Below are positions 15,923 through 24,505 of a DNA stretch of 33,854 bases, one piece after another (the stretch's first letter is position 1; every line of letters starts with the position of its first letter). The translations under genes were made by a program, and so were the position numbers. Location: assembly GCA_051881355.1 (NCBI GenBank), contig JBJEPS010000096.1, positions 1-33,854 of the forward strand, in the 5' to 3' direction. The notes under the pieces were generated by a model, which worked only from the letters and a program-made list of their open reading frames with translations, made no database searches and was not told where the DNA came from. This DNA is from Fimenecus sp051881355. Lineage in GTDB: Bacteria > Bacillota > Clostridia > Oscillospirales > Acutalibacteraceae.

Positions 15923-16426
15923 TTACGGTGCAGCGTTTATGGTAACGGCAAAGGTTACGGTATCGGTGTATTCATTGATTGCCGCTGCGTCCCAAGCGGA
16001 CTGTGCAACATCGACCTTCACGGATTTCGTGAAGTCGTCTGCCGCGACAACCGCGTCCGTTGTGGTAACGTCCAAGTCACCATCCAAGTCATATGCCAAG
16101 GTTTCGCTTGCCGCAGAGGTCATAACGTCATGGGCTTTCGTTACGGTGACGGTAATGGTTTTGCCGGTTTGCAGCTGGCTGACAACGGAATACTCAAACG
16201 CCGCTTCAGCTTCGTCAACCAGAGTGCCCCACGGGATTTCCATAGAAGCGGGATAGGTTACGGTAAAGCTTTCATCGGATGCAGAACAGGTGGTTTTAAC
16301 CGGTACGGTCGCCTCTTTCGGGTCGGCTGTATTGTTATCAATGGTGCCCGTGTCTGCAGCAAATGCGGGCACGCAAAGCGCAAACAGCATTGTCAGCGCC
16401 AGTACAATTGCTAAAATCTTTTTCAT
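15923..16426 (-). CDS. small secreted beta-module protein, paralogue 5 of the array
   Basis: A 167-residue secreted protein of unknown function. Residues 1-23 are a signal peptide almost identical to those of its neighbours (LFALCVPAFA). The mature chain has a Thr/Asp-rich lead of about 30 residues, then the shared module: SFTVTYPASMEIPWGTL (about 54-70), SVVSQLQTGKTITVTVTKA (about 82-100), W-D-A-A-A (about 147) and the closing strand EYTDTVTFAVTINAAP. AAGGAGAT lies eight bases before the ATG. There is no membrane anchor or sortase signal, so it is probably released or assembled outside the cell. It is followed 40 bp later by the membrane-anchored protein. Confidence 0.85.
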   Translation of the reverse strand: MKKILAIVLALTMLFALCVPAFAADTGTIDNNTADPKEATVPVKTTCSASDESFTVTYPASMEIPWGTLVDEAEAAFEYSVVSQLQTGKTITVTVTKAHDVMTSAASETLAYDLDGDLDVTTTDAVVAADDFTKSVKVDVAQSAWDAAAINEYTDTVTFAVTINAAP

Positions 16427-16464
16427 ACTATTATCTCCTTAAAACGTTGTGAAAAAATCAGACA

Positions 16465-16971
16465 TTATTCGCAAACAGTAGCCGTAAAGAGCAGTGTATC
16501 CTGATATTCTCCGATAACGGCATTGTTCCAGTCCTCTTCCGCAACGGTAATTTTGGCTGCAGCATTTGTTGCGACATCTGTCGGAGGATTTACAACGGGG
16601 CCTGCCGCAGTATAAGTGGTATCGCTGAGCGTGTAAGGCAGTTCCAGCGTTACGCCCGCTTCGGGGGTGTAGGTCATTTTGTTTTGCCCGTCTTTGTCTG
16701 CAACGGTTACGGTCAAATACTTGCCGTATGCCAAATGCGATTCTACAGTATACGCAATGTCATACGCCGTTGTGGTCAGCCACGGAATGGCTGTTTCTGC
16801 AGGGAAGGTTACGGTAAAGTTCTCCGCACTGTCGCCGCTGGCGGTTGTCGTTTGGGTTTTTACAATCGAGTCGCCTGTGCCGCCGTCCGTGGTAATGTCC
16901 TGCGCAAAAGCCGGCACGCAAAGTGCAAACAGCATCGTGAGTGCCAAAGCAATCGAAAGAGCTTTTTTCAT
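16465..16971 (-). CDS. small secreted beta-module protein, paralogue 4 of the array
   Basis: A 168-residue secreted protein. Signal peptide 1-23 (LFALCVPAFA, identical core to paralogue 5), then an acidic/Thr-rich lead with ITTDGGTGDSIVKT that is also present in paralogue 3. The module follows: NFTVTFPAETAIPWLTT (about 52-68), VESHLAYGKYLTVTVADKDG (about 77-96), ELPYTL, E-E-D-W-N-N-A-V (about 145) and EYQDTLLFTATVCE at the end. The penultimate Cys is the only one in the mature chain and is unique in the array; it could allow a disulfide-linked dimer. GAGGAGTGA precedes the ATG. Function unknown. Confidence 0.85.
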   Translation of the reverse strand: MKKALSIALALTMLFALCVPAFAQDITTDGGTGDSIVKTQTTTASGDSAENFTVTFPAETAIPWLTTTAYDIAYTVESHLAYGKYLTVTVADKDGQNKMTYTPEAGVTLELPYTLSDTTYTAAGPVVNPPTDVATNAAAKITVAEEDWNNAVIGEYQDTLLFTATVCE

Positions 16972-17005
16972 AAATAATCACTCCTCAAAATTCTATACGC
17001 TTACT

Positions 17006-17545
17006 TTACGGAAGCATATCCACCGTAAAGGTCAAGGTATCTGAATATTCGCCGACCACAGCGGTGTTCCAAGCGTCGCCCGTAATGCTGACGGTGAGGT
17101 CTTTCTTGACACCGCCGCCCGTAGTGGTATCATAGGCAACGGGGGTAACCGTGTCAAAATTCTTATCGCCGCCGAGGGTGTATGCCAGGGTCATTGTGTC
17201 AGTGCCCACGGTGTATTTCATGGTATTCGCACCGTCATTTGAAACGGCAACCGTCAGGTGTTTACCGTATTTCAGGTGCGCTTCCACATAATAGGACAGC
17301 GTGGTAACCGTAGTCGCATCGCTCCACGGAATGGTGGTGTCTGCCGGAATGGTCACGGTGAAGTTTTCTGCCTCATCATCGTCGGGGTCAATTTGCCCGT
17401 TACCGTTGGTGTCCTTTTTGGTCGAGGTCTTGATGATGGTGTCGCCTGTGCCGCCGTCAGTGGTAATACTATCCTCTGCAAATGCGGGCACGCAAAGGGC
17501 AAGCAGCATGGAAACTGCAAGCAGAACGGAAAGAATCTTTTTCAT
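17006..17545 (-). CDS. small secreted beta-module protein with Ca2+-loop motif, paralogue 3
   Basis: A 179-residue secreted protein. Signal peptide 1-23 (LLALCVPAFA). The lead contains ITTDGGTGDTIIKTSTKKD and then DTNGNGQIDPDD (residues 45-56). The latter fits the calcium loop of EF-hand, dockerin and thrombospondin type-3 repeats (acidic or Asn at 1, 3, 5, Gly at 6, Ile at 8, Asp at 12). The module follows: NFTVTIPADTTIPWSD, VEAHLKYGKHLTVAVSNDG, LAYTLGG, D-A-W-N-T-A-V-V and EYSDTLTFTVDMLP. The 5' third of the gene is nearly identical at DNA level to paralogue 2, pointing to recent duplication or gene conversion. Confidence 0.87.
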   Translation of the reverse strand: MKKILSVLLAVSMLLALCVPAFAEDSITTDGGTGDTIIKTSTKKDTNGNGQIDPDDDEAENFTVTIPADTTIPWSDATTVTTLSYYVEAHLKYGKHLTVAVSNDGANTMKYTVGTDTMTLAYTLGGDKNFDTVTPVAYDTTTGGGVKKDLTVSITGDAWNTAVVGEYSDTLTFTVDMLP

Positions 17546-17570
17546 TTGATATAACTCCTCTCAAATCCCG

Positions 17571-18092
17571 TTACGGTGCAATCACGGAAACGGTGTAGGT
17601 TAAGGTGTCCTGATATTCTTCAACAACTGCGGTGTTCCAATCATCAGAATCCACTAAAACATTCAGTGTCTGCACAACGCCGGTATCGTTTACGGTGTCA
17701 TAGACCCACGGATTTTCGGCAGTGAATTCTGTTGTGCCGTCGAGTGTATAGGGGATTTCGTAAACCGCGTCAGAGGTTTTCATGGTGCCGGAGCCGGTAA
17801 CAATAACCTGGAGGTAATTGTTGCGCATCAAATGCGCTTCAGTCATGTAGCTGACATCAGTGCTTTCCTGCCCCCACGGAATGGTGGTGTCTGCCGGAAT
17901 GGTCACCTTGAACCCTGCGGCGTCTTCATCGTCGGGGTCAATTTGCCCGTTGCTGTTGGAGTCCTTTTTGGTCGAGGTCTTGATGATGACATCTCCTGCG
18001 GTTTCGGTCGTAATCTCAGTTGCCGCAAATGCAGGCACGCAGAGCGCAAGCAGCATCGAGACTGCAAGCAGAACGGAAAGTAGTTTTTTCAT
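17571..18092 (-). CDS. small secreted beta-module protein with Ca2+-loop motif, paralogue 2
   Basis: A 173-residue secreted protein. The signal peptide (1-23) differs from paralogue 3 at only one residue. DSNSNGQIDPDD (44-55) is a second calcium-loop-like motif. The module reads GFKVTIPADTTIPWGQ (about 61-76), TEAHLMRNNYLQVIVTGSG (about 83-101), IPYTLDG, D-D-W-N-T-A-V-V and EEYQDTLTYTVSVIAP. Compared with paralogue 3 the first 75 residues are conserved and the rest is diverged, although the fold markers stay. The gap to paralogue 3 is 25 bp. Function unknown; export and calcium binding are predictions from sequence. Confidence 0.87.
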   Translation of the reverse strand: MKKLLSVLLAVSMLLALCVPAFAATEITTETAGDVIIKTSTKKDSNSNGQIDPDDEDAAGFKVTIPADTTIPWGQESTDVSYMTEAHLMRNNYLQVIVTGSGTMKTSDAVYEIPYTLDGTTEFTAENPWVYDTVNDTGVVQTLNVLVDSDDWNTAVVEEYQDTLTYTVSVIAP

Positions 18093-18133
18093 AGTGGTTT
18101 TCTCCTTTATAAAAAGTTTTTTATGAACTAAGT

Positions 18134-18577
18134 TTATGCGTCTTTATATTCTGCTGTGAACGTCAGCAGGTCTTTGTGCTCGCCCGCAGCGGCTTTCTGC
18201 CACTCGGTGTCCTCCACCGTTACGGAAAGCGGGAAGGCTTTCCCGTAATCGCCGGGGAGAAAAGCGATTGTCTCCGCCCCAAGCAGGGTGTAGGCAATTG
18301 TGCTGTCTGCTTCGGTTTGGTGCATAAGACGATAGTCATTTGCAGATTCCACAGTCACCGCGACTGTTTTCCCGGGGGACAGCAGCATTTTTTCCGCTTT
18401 GACTTCCCCGATTCTGTGCGTAGACGATTCCCACGGGATTTGCGTATCCGCAGGATAGGAAAGCGCCCATGCGTCCTCGGTTGCGCCTGTTGAAATCGTC
18501 ATACTGTCGGCAAAGCACGGCATCGCGCAAAGCAAGAACAGTAAGCAGGCAAGCAAAACGGCTAAAAGCTTCTTCAT
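18134..18577 (-). CDS. small secreted beta-module protein, paralogue 1 (most divergent)
   Basis: A 147-residue secreted protein, first of the five small genes. The start is the ATG at 18577, nine bases after AAGGAG; the two codons TTG and ATG just upstream are too close to that site. Signal peptide residues 1-23 (LLCAMPCFA). It lacks the long acidic lead of its neighbours. Module: AWALSYPADTQIPWESS (about 35-51), AEKMLLSPGKTVAVTVESA (about 61-79), IAYTLLG, D-T-E-W-Q-K-A-A and EHKDLLTFTAEYKDA. It directly follows the giant protein gene (29 bp), and its close resemblance to the module at that protein's end suggests a shared origin. Confidence 0.83.
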   Translation of the reverse strand: MKKLLAVLLACLLFLLCAMPCFADSMTISTGATEDAWALSYPADTQIPWESSTHRIGEVKAEKMLLSPGKTVAVTVESANDYRLMHQTEADSTIAYTLLGAETIAFLPGDYGKAFPLSVTVEDTEWQKAAAGEHKDLLTFTAEYKDA

Positions 18578-18606
18578 CAGCATCAACTCCTTTTCTCCTC
18601 AAAATT

Positions 18607-21600
18607 TTACGGTGCCGGCGTATACGTTACCGTATATGTCATTGTGCCCGTATAATTATCAAGCGGAACGCCGCTGAAATCCGAAACCTGTACTTTCGTG
18701 CTGCTGGCTACGCTGTCATTATTCCCTGTAAACTGCTGTTCTTCGCCGTTGAGTACTGTGAAGTGCAGGGTACTTCCGTTGGCGTTGGTCATGGCACCGC
18801 CGTCGTTCGCTGCGGCGCTGACCGTAAGCTTTGCGCCGTCTTGCAGCACGGAGGTTACCGTGTAATGCGCATCCTGCGCGTCTGTATCGCCCCACGAAAC
18901 GGAAATGTCAGCAGGATATGTCACGGCATATGCATCGCCTGACGCGTAAGAAACCGTAATGGTTTTTGTCAGTGCGTTGCCGCTAGCATCTGTGACCGGC
19001 GTGCCGTCTGCTTTGTAGTAGTTGATTGTGAGGACATCTGACAACTCATATGCCGCAACCGGCGCCGTTGACAGGGAGATATTCACTGTAACCTTCCAAG
19101 GCGCAGCGGCTGTATAGGCGTTGTTCTCCACATCACCGAGACGCAGAGCCGTTGTCAAATCTGAGGAAGTCTTGTTCAAAGTACCGTCCGGCGTGATCAG
19201 TTGAATGTTGTAAACCGCCGTGGTCACCGTCAGCGCGTTTACCAGCGCACCGTTTGCCGAGGTGATGGTAACATAATTGGCATCTGTCGGCAACGGGAGC
19301 TGCTCGCTGTATGCAATCTCATAAGAAGCCGAACCGCTCAAGTGCTCTTCAGAAAGGAGCACGCTTTCACTTTCACTCGTAGTATCATCGACCGGGAACA
19401 GCGCGAGGATTGCCTGAATCACGTCATATAATTCCTGAATATCATGGTAAGCGGGAATCAAAGCGTCGTATTCATCGATGGTATCCTGCAGCTCCTGCAA
19501 TTCGGCATCCGTGAACAGCTCGCGATTATCAATTTTCTGCTTGGTGCTTGTATAGAGCGTCTCATATTTGTCAAGGAGCTGTAAAACGCCGCCGTCCAAA
19601 GTTACCGCGCTGTTGTCGAAAGTATATGTCTCCGTATTCGCAAGAACGCGGATCACCGCTCTCGGAATGTTGCCGAGCGGGCTTGCCTCCAATTCGGCTT
19701 TTGCAAAATAGCTCATCTCATTGAACTGCTCCTGGAAGTCCTGCAGCTTACCGCGGTTTTCACTGCTGATGGACATCAGGGAAACGTCCACATCGTTCTT
19801 AATATAGAGATTGGTAACGCCGCTCTGTACGCTCTGCATATCGGCAAGCATCGTTTCGAGTGCTTTGCAGCGTTTTGCCGCTTTATATGCATTCTCAAGA
19901 TCCGTCGCCGCATCGCCCATGGACGTTTTTTCGCTTCCGGGAAGGAATGCATATGTCTTTTCATAATACTCGATGATTTCATCGGTCTGTTCTGCCGTAA
20001 TCCCGAAGGCATCGTAGTTTACTGCGCTGTCATCGTCCGTAAAGCCGGGATTCGGCAATGCTCCGGGATCGACCTTGACTGCCGCCGGCAAGGCGTTGAC
20101 CTTTTCGGTCAATTCAGCAACCGTCAGCAACGGCTTATGGTCCTCGGGAATCCCGCTGTTCAGCCAATTCAGATAGGTCGAGTACAGCGTGCAGGCACGC
20201 TTAGTGGATTCACGGGTTTTCTGATATTCCGTCAAGCTTGCATACAGCTGCAACGCTTCATCCATTTGATCAGAAAACGTAGAAGAATCATACGGGTCAA
20301 TGGATGCAACCAAATCTTCAAACTTCTGTGCCGCAACGGATTTCACGCCGAATAGCTCGTCGTAGTTGACCGACTCCACGCCTTCGCGTGTGGGATAGTC
20401 GTCATTGCCGTAACCGAAGCCGATGTTATCAATAACAAAGGTTTTGCCGTCCAAGGACGCTGCAGCATCAGCGTTTCTCGGCGCGATACCGAACATAACA
20501 CGGTAAATGTTATTGAGCGCCTCTGCATTTTGATCCAAGTTGCCGCCGGTATTGCTCTTTTTGAAGTGATACAGCGGAACCATCAAATAGCCCTTGTAAT
20601 GGTCGAGGGTAATGCCCTTTTCGTTTGTCACGGTATCGGAATACCAGCAGTACGGAGAACCGGCATTTTCGCAGTACAGCCATTCACCTGTGTCAGGGTC
20701 CAAAAGGAAGTAGTGCTGGTTTACCGCAGAAGTACCCATATCCGGCGCATAGTCTTCGGGAGAACCGTCCACATACGAAGAAATCGACGTACCGAACTTG
20801 AAGTTTTCCAGTTCCGAAAAGTCCACGTAGAAAATCAACGACAAGGGGTACACCAAGCCGGATGCATTTTTTGCCAAATCGCCGAGCTTGACGGCGCTCA
20901 TATTGTTCGCACGAAGCTCGTCATAGGTATCTGCCTCCGCCCCGTTATAGGTGACGGAAAGAATATTGAAGAAGCCACTCGGGGATTCTTGATAATACTG
21001 CGCATCCACCGTGACAGACGCCGCATTCGTGCCGTTGACGCCGTCCTGGGTAACAGTGGCGTGCATAGCGTCCACCTTTAAATTCCCGGCATTTGCCAAG
21101 CCCTCTTTGGTGGGGTCTCTGGAAATACCGCCGAAATAATTCACTTCATCACGGTTTTGCGCAACGAAGTCGCGCAAAGTGGTTGTATAGCTTAAAAAGC
21201 CTTTCTTGTAACGATAGTCGTTCCCGACATCTTCACTCGTGACCACGGGGTCGTTTTCCAACTGCCATGCCATCTTGCCGACCGGCTCATTTTCGAAGTC
21301 GTTGAAAAGCACAAAGCTGTTGCTTGCCAGCTGCTGTCCGACGACAAAGCTGTTATCTGACAGCAAATCCTCCAAATACAGCACGTAGCTCAGCAATTTT
21401 TGCTCTTCCTCCGACCCGAGGGCTTCAAGCTGTGCGCGGTTGAGCCGGCGATAAATCTGCTGCAAGTGCTTAATCGACTCTGTCAGCGTATCCGAAGCCG
21501 AAAGCAGCGTGGACGGGTCAGGACAATCATCCAACGCCCGTTCCAAATCGGGGACCAGCTCATTCGCCGCGTTGTTGCGCTTTCCGTACGTGTTGTAGGT

Positions 21601-23514
21601 CTTACATTCTTCCCGCGCAGTCAGGAAATTGTTCCACGCTTCAGACATATTTAAGGTGCTAGCCGCCGCCGTCAGCGCGTCCTCTTCTAAGAATGAAATA
21701 TCCACGCCCGCTTCGGAATAAACCTGCTTATAGCCTTCAATTAGGTCTTCAATGTAATCAACTTGGCGGTAATCGCTCCAGTCCGGGTCGGAAATCAGCA
21801 GCTCGCACTCATAGAAAATTGCGCGCGCAACTTCCATACTCTGATTATAATAATCCGAAACCAAGTTTCCTGTGTTTGACGCATTGCCGTCAATTGTATT
21901 TGCCGTGTACTCGCCGCCGTCCGTTCTGTAGAACAAAACATTGTCGAGGAAAAAGCTTTTATCAATGCTGTCCGCACTGACACCTGTGTATGAAAAACCG
22001 GCGCTGTAAAGGTCGTTCACGGCACGGTAGGTTTCGTCGGTTCGGTCAAATGTTGTGCCATTATAGGTGGCGCGTTTGGTGTTTGTTGTCGCCGTAACGC
22101 TGCCGTCGTCCAAGTCAATCCCCGCGGCAGGCATTTTGCCGAGCGTCCGGAAAACCGTACCGTAGCTTCCCAACCCGATACCGTCGCGGTACGCACTGCA
22201 TTTAAAGTTCCGGTTTTGCACCAACAGCGCTTCCGTTACCGGTGTGCCGGCTGCGTCTAACAATACATCCGAAGCGGTTTTTAAGGTCGCGATATATGCG
22301 TCAACATTTGCTTCTGTTTGTGCAGTGCCCTCCGCCTGCGCCGAGGAGTTACCGACATTCCATACCTTTGCAACCAAATCGGATTTATCTGTACCGAACT
22401 CGGTGTTCAAGGTATTCACATACGTGTCTGTTTCCGAGCACATAAATTGCAGCGGCACTCGAATATAGCCCGTAAAATTCGCAAGGTCAATGGTGCCGTC
22501 TTCGGAAAGATAGGTCTTTTCCCAACCGCCGTCATCGCGTTGGAGATACACATAAGGCGCTTCGCCGGTATAGGTGGCTGCCGCTGTACCGCGGGTGGAA
22601 TACACCGTTTCACCTATATTGTCCGCTTGCTCTAAGTCCGCTGTTTTGCCGGACGCGTACCCGGTCAAAATCTTTTCATTGGCGCGCAAACGGAACGAAA
22701 GCCCCGTAATGCTGACCTGACGAAGATCCATCCAAAACCACACTTCCTCCGCGCCCTGGAAGTCCCAGGTTTGGCGGCTGTAAGACGTGTCAAAGGTCTG
22801 CGGATTCTCTTCTGTGGCTTGTGAATTTATGCGGAAACGGAACGCGTAGCTGTCCTTATTGCTTGCGCCCTCCGCACCTGTTTGCTCGGTACGGCCGCTG
22901 ATTGTAATGGTGTCGCCGGTCTGCACAACCTCTGTGTTCGACGGGCTCGACGCCTCAAAGGTCAGCATTTCACGCATCGCGTGCGCATCGGCGGACAGCG
23001 GTGCATATCTCTCCGCATCATACGAATAATACGGAACATCCGAAACGATTGTGTCAAGTGCCTCGGAAACCCATCCCTCGGTATCATATGCCTTGACTGT
23101 GACATTGTAGCGATGTGTCTCATCCAATCCGTCGGGAAGTACGCCACGGATTTCCTCAACAGTAAACGATGCGATATACGGGGCTTCGCCGCTCGGCGTG
23201 ACCGATTTTCGAAGCAGGAGATTGTCGATATGCATCGTGTCATACTCGCCCAAGTCTACAAGCTCCAGTATATACCCTGCGACGGATTTTTCCTTCCTTT
23301 CCGTATTGGCTGTTGCCTGCGGGAAAGTCATCACAATCCCACCGTCGTCCGTAAGGTATGCCGCGATATTCTCCGTTGCGTCGTCTGCAAAGGTCGGCGC
23401 GGGGTTATAAGCCCCTCCTGCTGCCATCGCAAACGGCAAGGAAGTCGCCAGCAAAATGACGCACAGCAACACAGCTGTTATGCTCTTTCCGATTTTTACG
23501 CTTTTCTTTTGCAT
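18607..23514 (-). CDS. giant secreted multidomain protein (1635 residues)
   Basis: A secreted protein I cannot assign to a named family. Residues 1-31 are a signal peptide (FAMAAGG). About 45-160 resemble a fibronectin-like unit. About 220-535 and 745-1040 look like two copies of a lectin-type jelly roll: each holds a strand pair such as DLANFTGYIRVPLQF / LDHYKGYLMVPLYHF and ends in SFFLDNVLFY / TFVIDNIGFGYG. Each is followed by a helical region (about 553-735 and 1053-1375). Residues about 1395-1500 and 1520-1633 are two tandem beta modules; the second has AVTYPADISVSWGD and ends YTGTMTYTVTYTPAP, like the small neighbours. No catalytic motif, membrane anchor or sortase signal is visible. Likely role: carbohydrate-binding adhesin or scaffold (inference). 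AAAGGAG precedes the ATG. Confidence 0.85.
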   Translation of the reverse strand: MQKKSVKIGKSITAVLLCVILLATSLPFAMAAGGAYNPAPTFADDATENIAAYLTDDGGIVMTFPQATANTERKEKSVAGYILELVDLGEYDTMHIDNLLLRKSVTPSGEAPYIASFTVEEIRGVLPDGLDETHRYNVTVKAYDTEGWVSEALDTIVSDVPYYSYDAERYAPLSADAHAMREMLTFEASSPSNTEVVQTGDTITISGRTEQTGAEGASNKDSYAFRFRINSQATEENPQTFDTSYSRQTWDFQGAEEVWFWMDLRQVSITGLSFRLRANEKILTGYASGKTADLEQADNIGETVYSTRGTAAATYTGEAPYVYLQRDDGGWEKTYLSEDGTIDLANFTGYIRVPLQFMCSETDTYVNTLNTEFGTDKSDLVAKVWNVGNSSAQAEGTAQTEANVDAYIATLKTASDVLLDAAGTPVTEALLVQNRNFKCSAYRDGIGLGSYGTVFRTLGKMPAAGIDLDDGSVTATTNTKRATYNGTTFDRTDETYRAVNDLYSAGFSYTGVSADSIDKSFFLDNVLFYRTDGGEYTANTIDGNASNTGNLVSDYYNQSMEVARAIFYECELLISDPDWSDYRQVDYIEDLIEGYKQVYSEAGVDISFLEEDALTAAASTLNMSEAWNNFLTAREECKTYNTYGKRNNAANELVPDLERALDDCPDPSTLLSASDTLTESIKHLQQIYRRLNRAQLEALGSEEEQKLLSYVLYLEDLLSDNSFVVGQQLASNSFVLFNDFENEPVGKMAWQLENDPVVTSEDVGNDYRYKKGFLSYTTTLRDFVAQNRDEVNYFGGISRDPTKEGLANAGNLKVDAMHATVTQDGVNGTNAASVTVDAQYYQESPSGFFNILSVTYNGAEADTYDELRANNMSAVKLGDLAKNASGLVYPLSLIFYVDFSELENFKFGTSISSYVDGSPEDYAPDMGTSAVNQHYFLLDPDTGEWLYCENAGSPYCWYSDTVTNEKGITLDHYKGYLMVPLYHFKKSNTGGNLDQNAEALNNIYRVMFGIAPRNADAAASLDGKTFVIDNIGFGYGNDDYPTREGVESVNYDELFGVKSVAAQKFEDLVASIDPYDSSTFSDQMDEALQLYASLTEYQKTRESTKRACTLYSTYLNWLNSGIPEDHKPLLTVAELTEKVNALPAAVKVDPGALPNPGFTDDDSAVNYDAFGITAEQTDEIIEYYEKTYAFLPGSEKTSMGDAATDLENAYKAAKRCKALETMLADMQSVQSGVTNLYIKNDVDVSLMSISSENRGKLQDFQEQFNEMSYFAKAELEASPLGNIPRAVIRVLANTETYTFDNSAVTLDGGVLQLLDKYETLYTSTKQKIDNRELFTDAELQELQDTIDEYDALIPAYHDIQELYDVIQAILALFPVDDTTSESESVLLSEEHLSGSASYEIAYSEQLPLPTDANYVTITSANGALVNALTVTTAVYNIQLITPDGTLNKTSSDLTTALRLGDVENNAYTAAAPWKVTVNISLSTAPVAAYELSDVLTINYYKADGTPVTDASGNALTKTITVSYASGDAYAVTYPADISVSWGDTDAQDAHYTVTSVLQDGAKLTVSAAANDGGAMTNANGSTLHFTVLNGEEQQFTGNNDSVASSTKVQVSDFSGVPLDNYTGTMTYTVTYTPAP

Positions 23515-23612
23515 AACACGCTTCTCCTTTCGCTACTATACTATTTATAATACTAAAGTAAGATATGATCCATAATCCTTTTGGTTGCCTGCAAGCGGAA
23601 CTTTTTCGCCGC

Positions 23613-24404
23613 TTACTCCGCAACAATGGTGGTCTTCACGTCCATATTGTTCAGCGGACGCTGTTCCTTATCAAAGCTGTACGCCTTATAATGGAGCACC
23701 ACATCGTAAGAGCCTGCCTCCAGCGCGCGGTTCAAGGTGAACTGCGATATCGAATACCCCGGCGGCAGCAGATTGGAGGTGTAAATAATCTCTCCGGTTT
23801 TTGCCAATTCCATTTCAATCACGAAATAACAGGGGTTGTTTTCCGAATTGGAGAACACATAATTTTGTTCGCGTTGCCCTGCCTTCAAATGAATTTCCGG
23901 CACCCCTTTAACGGTAATGTTGCGGCCGGAGGTATCAATCTTGTCAGGAACGGAAAGCTCCCCCTCGCCCAACACGGCATTTTCATCTACCACGCCAAGC
24001 GCACGAGTGGTCGTTTCCGGCTCGGCGCCCGTCGGGATAACCGCCTTCAGCAAAAAGGCAAGCCCGATAAGCAATGCTGCCGCCAGCAAAATCCACAGCA
24101 GCCACAGCAACAAAACATCTTTTATAATCGACAGATATTCGTTCTCGCCGACCTGAATATACCCGAGAATTTTGGCATGCGGCATTTTGGAAACCGCATA
24201 AACGGGGATTTTCCCCTCGCCGCAGATGACCGCGCCGATTTCGTCGCGCCCCTTGCCGACCTGCCCCACAACCGAAAAGCCGCCTGCAGGGTACAATTCT
24301 TCCATCTGTTTCTTTTTATAATAGGAAACCGTGAAGTTTTCCTTCTTCTTATTATATACGCCGTCGCCGTTTACAGAGACCGCGGTAAAAAGCTTTTCTG
24401 CCAA
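23613..24404 (-). CDS. bitopic membrane protein with extracellular beta domain
   Basis: A 263-residue protein, first gene of the surface cluster. Residues 1-97 are cytoplasmic (contains NFTVSYYKKK and GEGKIPVYAVSKMP), 98-119 are one membrane helix (LLLWLLWILLAAALLIGL), and about 120-263 are extracellular. The end resembles a beta domain seen in uncharacterised Gram-positive surface operons: IIYTSNLLPPGYSISQFTL (about 206-224) followed by LEAGSYDVVLHYKAY and a final strand MDVKTTIVAE. I choose the TTG at 24404 because CGGAGG lies eight bases upstream. An in-frame ATG at 24488 would add 28 residues but has no ribosome site and lies only about 10 bases from the predicted transcription start. It may be the membrane partner for assembly or sensing; that is inference. 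Confidence 0.78.
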   Translation of the reverse strand: MAEKLFTAVSVNGDGVYNKKKENFTVSYYKKKQMEELYPAGGFSVVGQVGKGRDEIGAVICGEGKIPVYAVSKMPHAKILGYIQVGENEYLSIIKDVLLLWLLWILLAAALLIGLAFLLKAVIPTGAEPETTTRALGVVDENAVLGEGELSVPDKIDTSGRNITVKGVPEIHLKAGQREQNYVFSNSENNPCYFVIEMELAKTGEIIYTSNLLPPGYSISQFTLNRALEAGSYDVVLHYKAYSFDKEQRPLNNMDVKTTIVAE

Positions 24405-24505
24405 ATGCAAAACCTCCGAATTTCGATTCAAAAGCGCAAATTCAACAACTGTTTCCAAATATATGCCGCCCAAGATACAGGTATACATATACTTTTGGTG
24501 ATGAA

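Noticed and set aside
15923..18577. Small secreted proteins as type IV pilins or TasA/CalY fibre proteins
   Set aside because: The signal peptides are ordinary Sec type with AFA cleavage sites, without a prepilin G/E site or the TasA/CalY start; similarity is limited to general beta-sandwich patterns.
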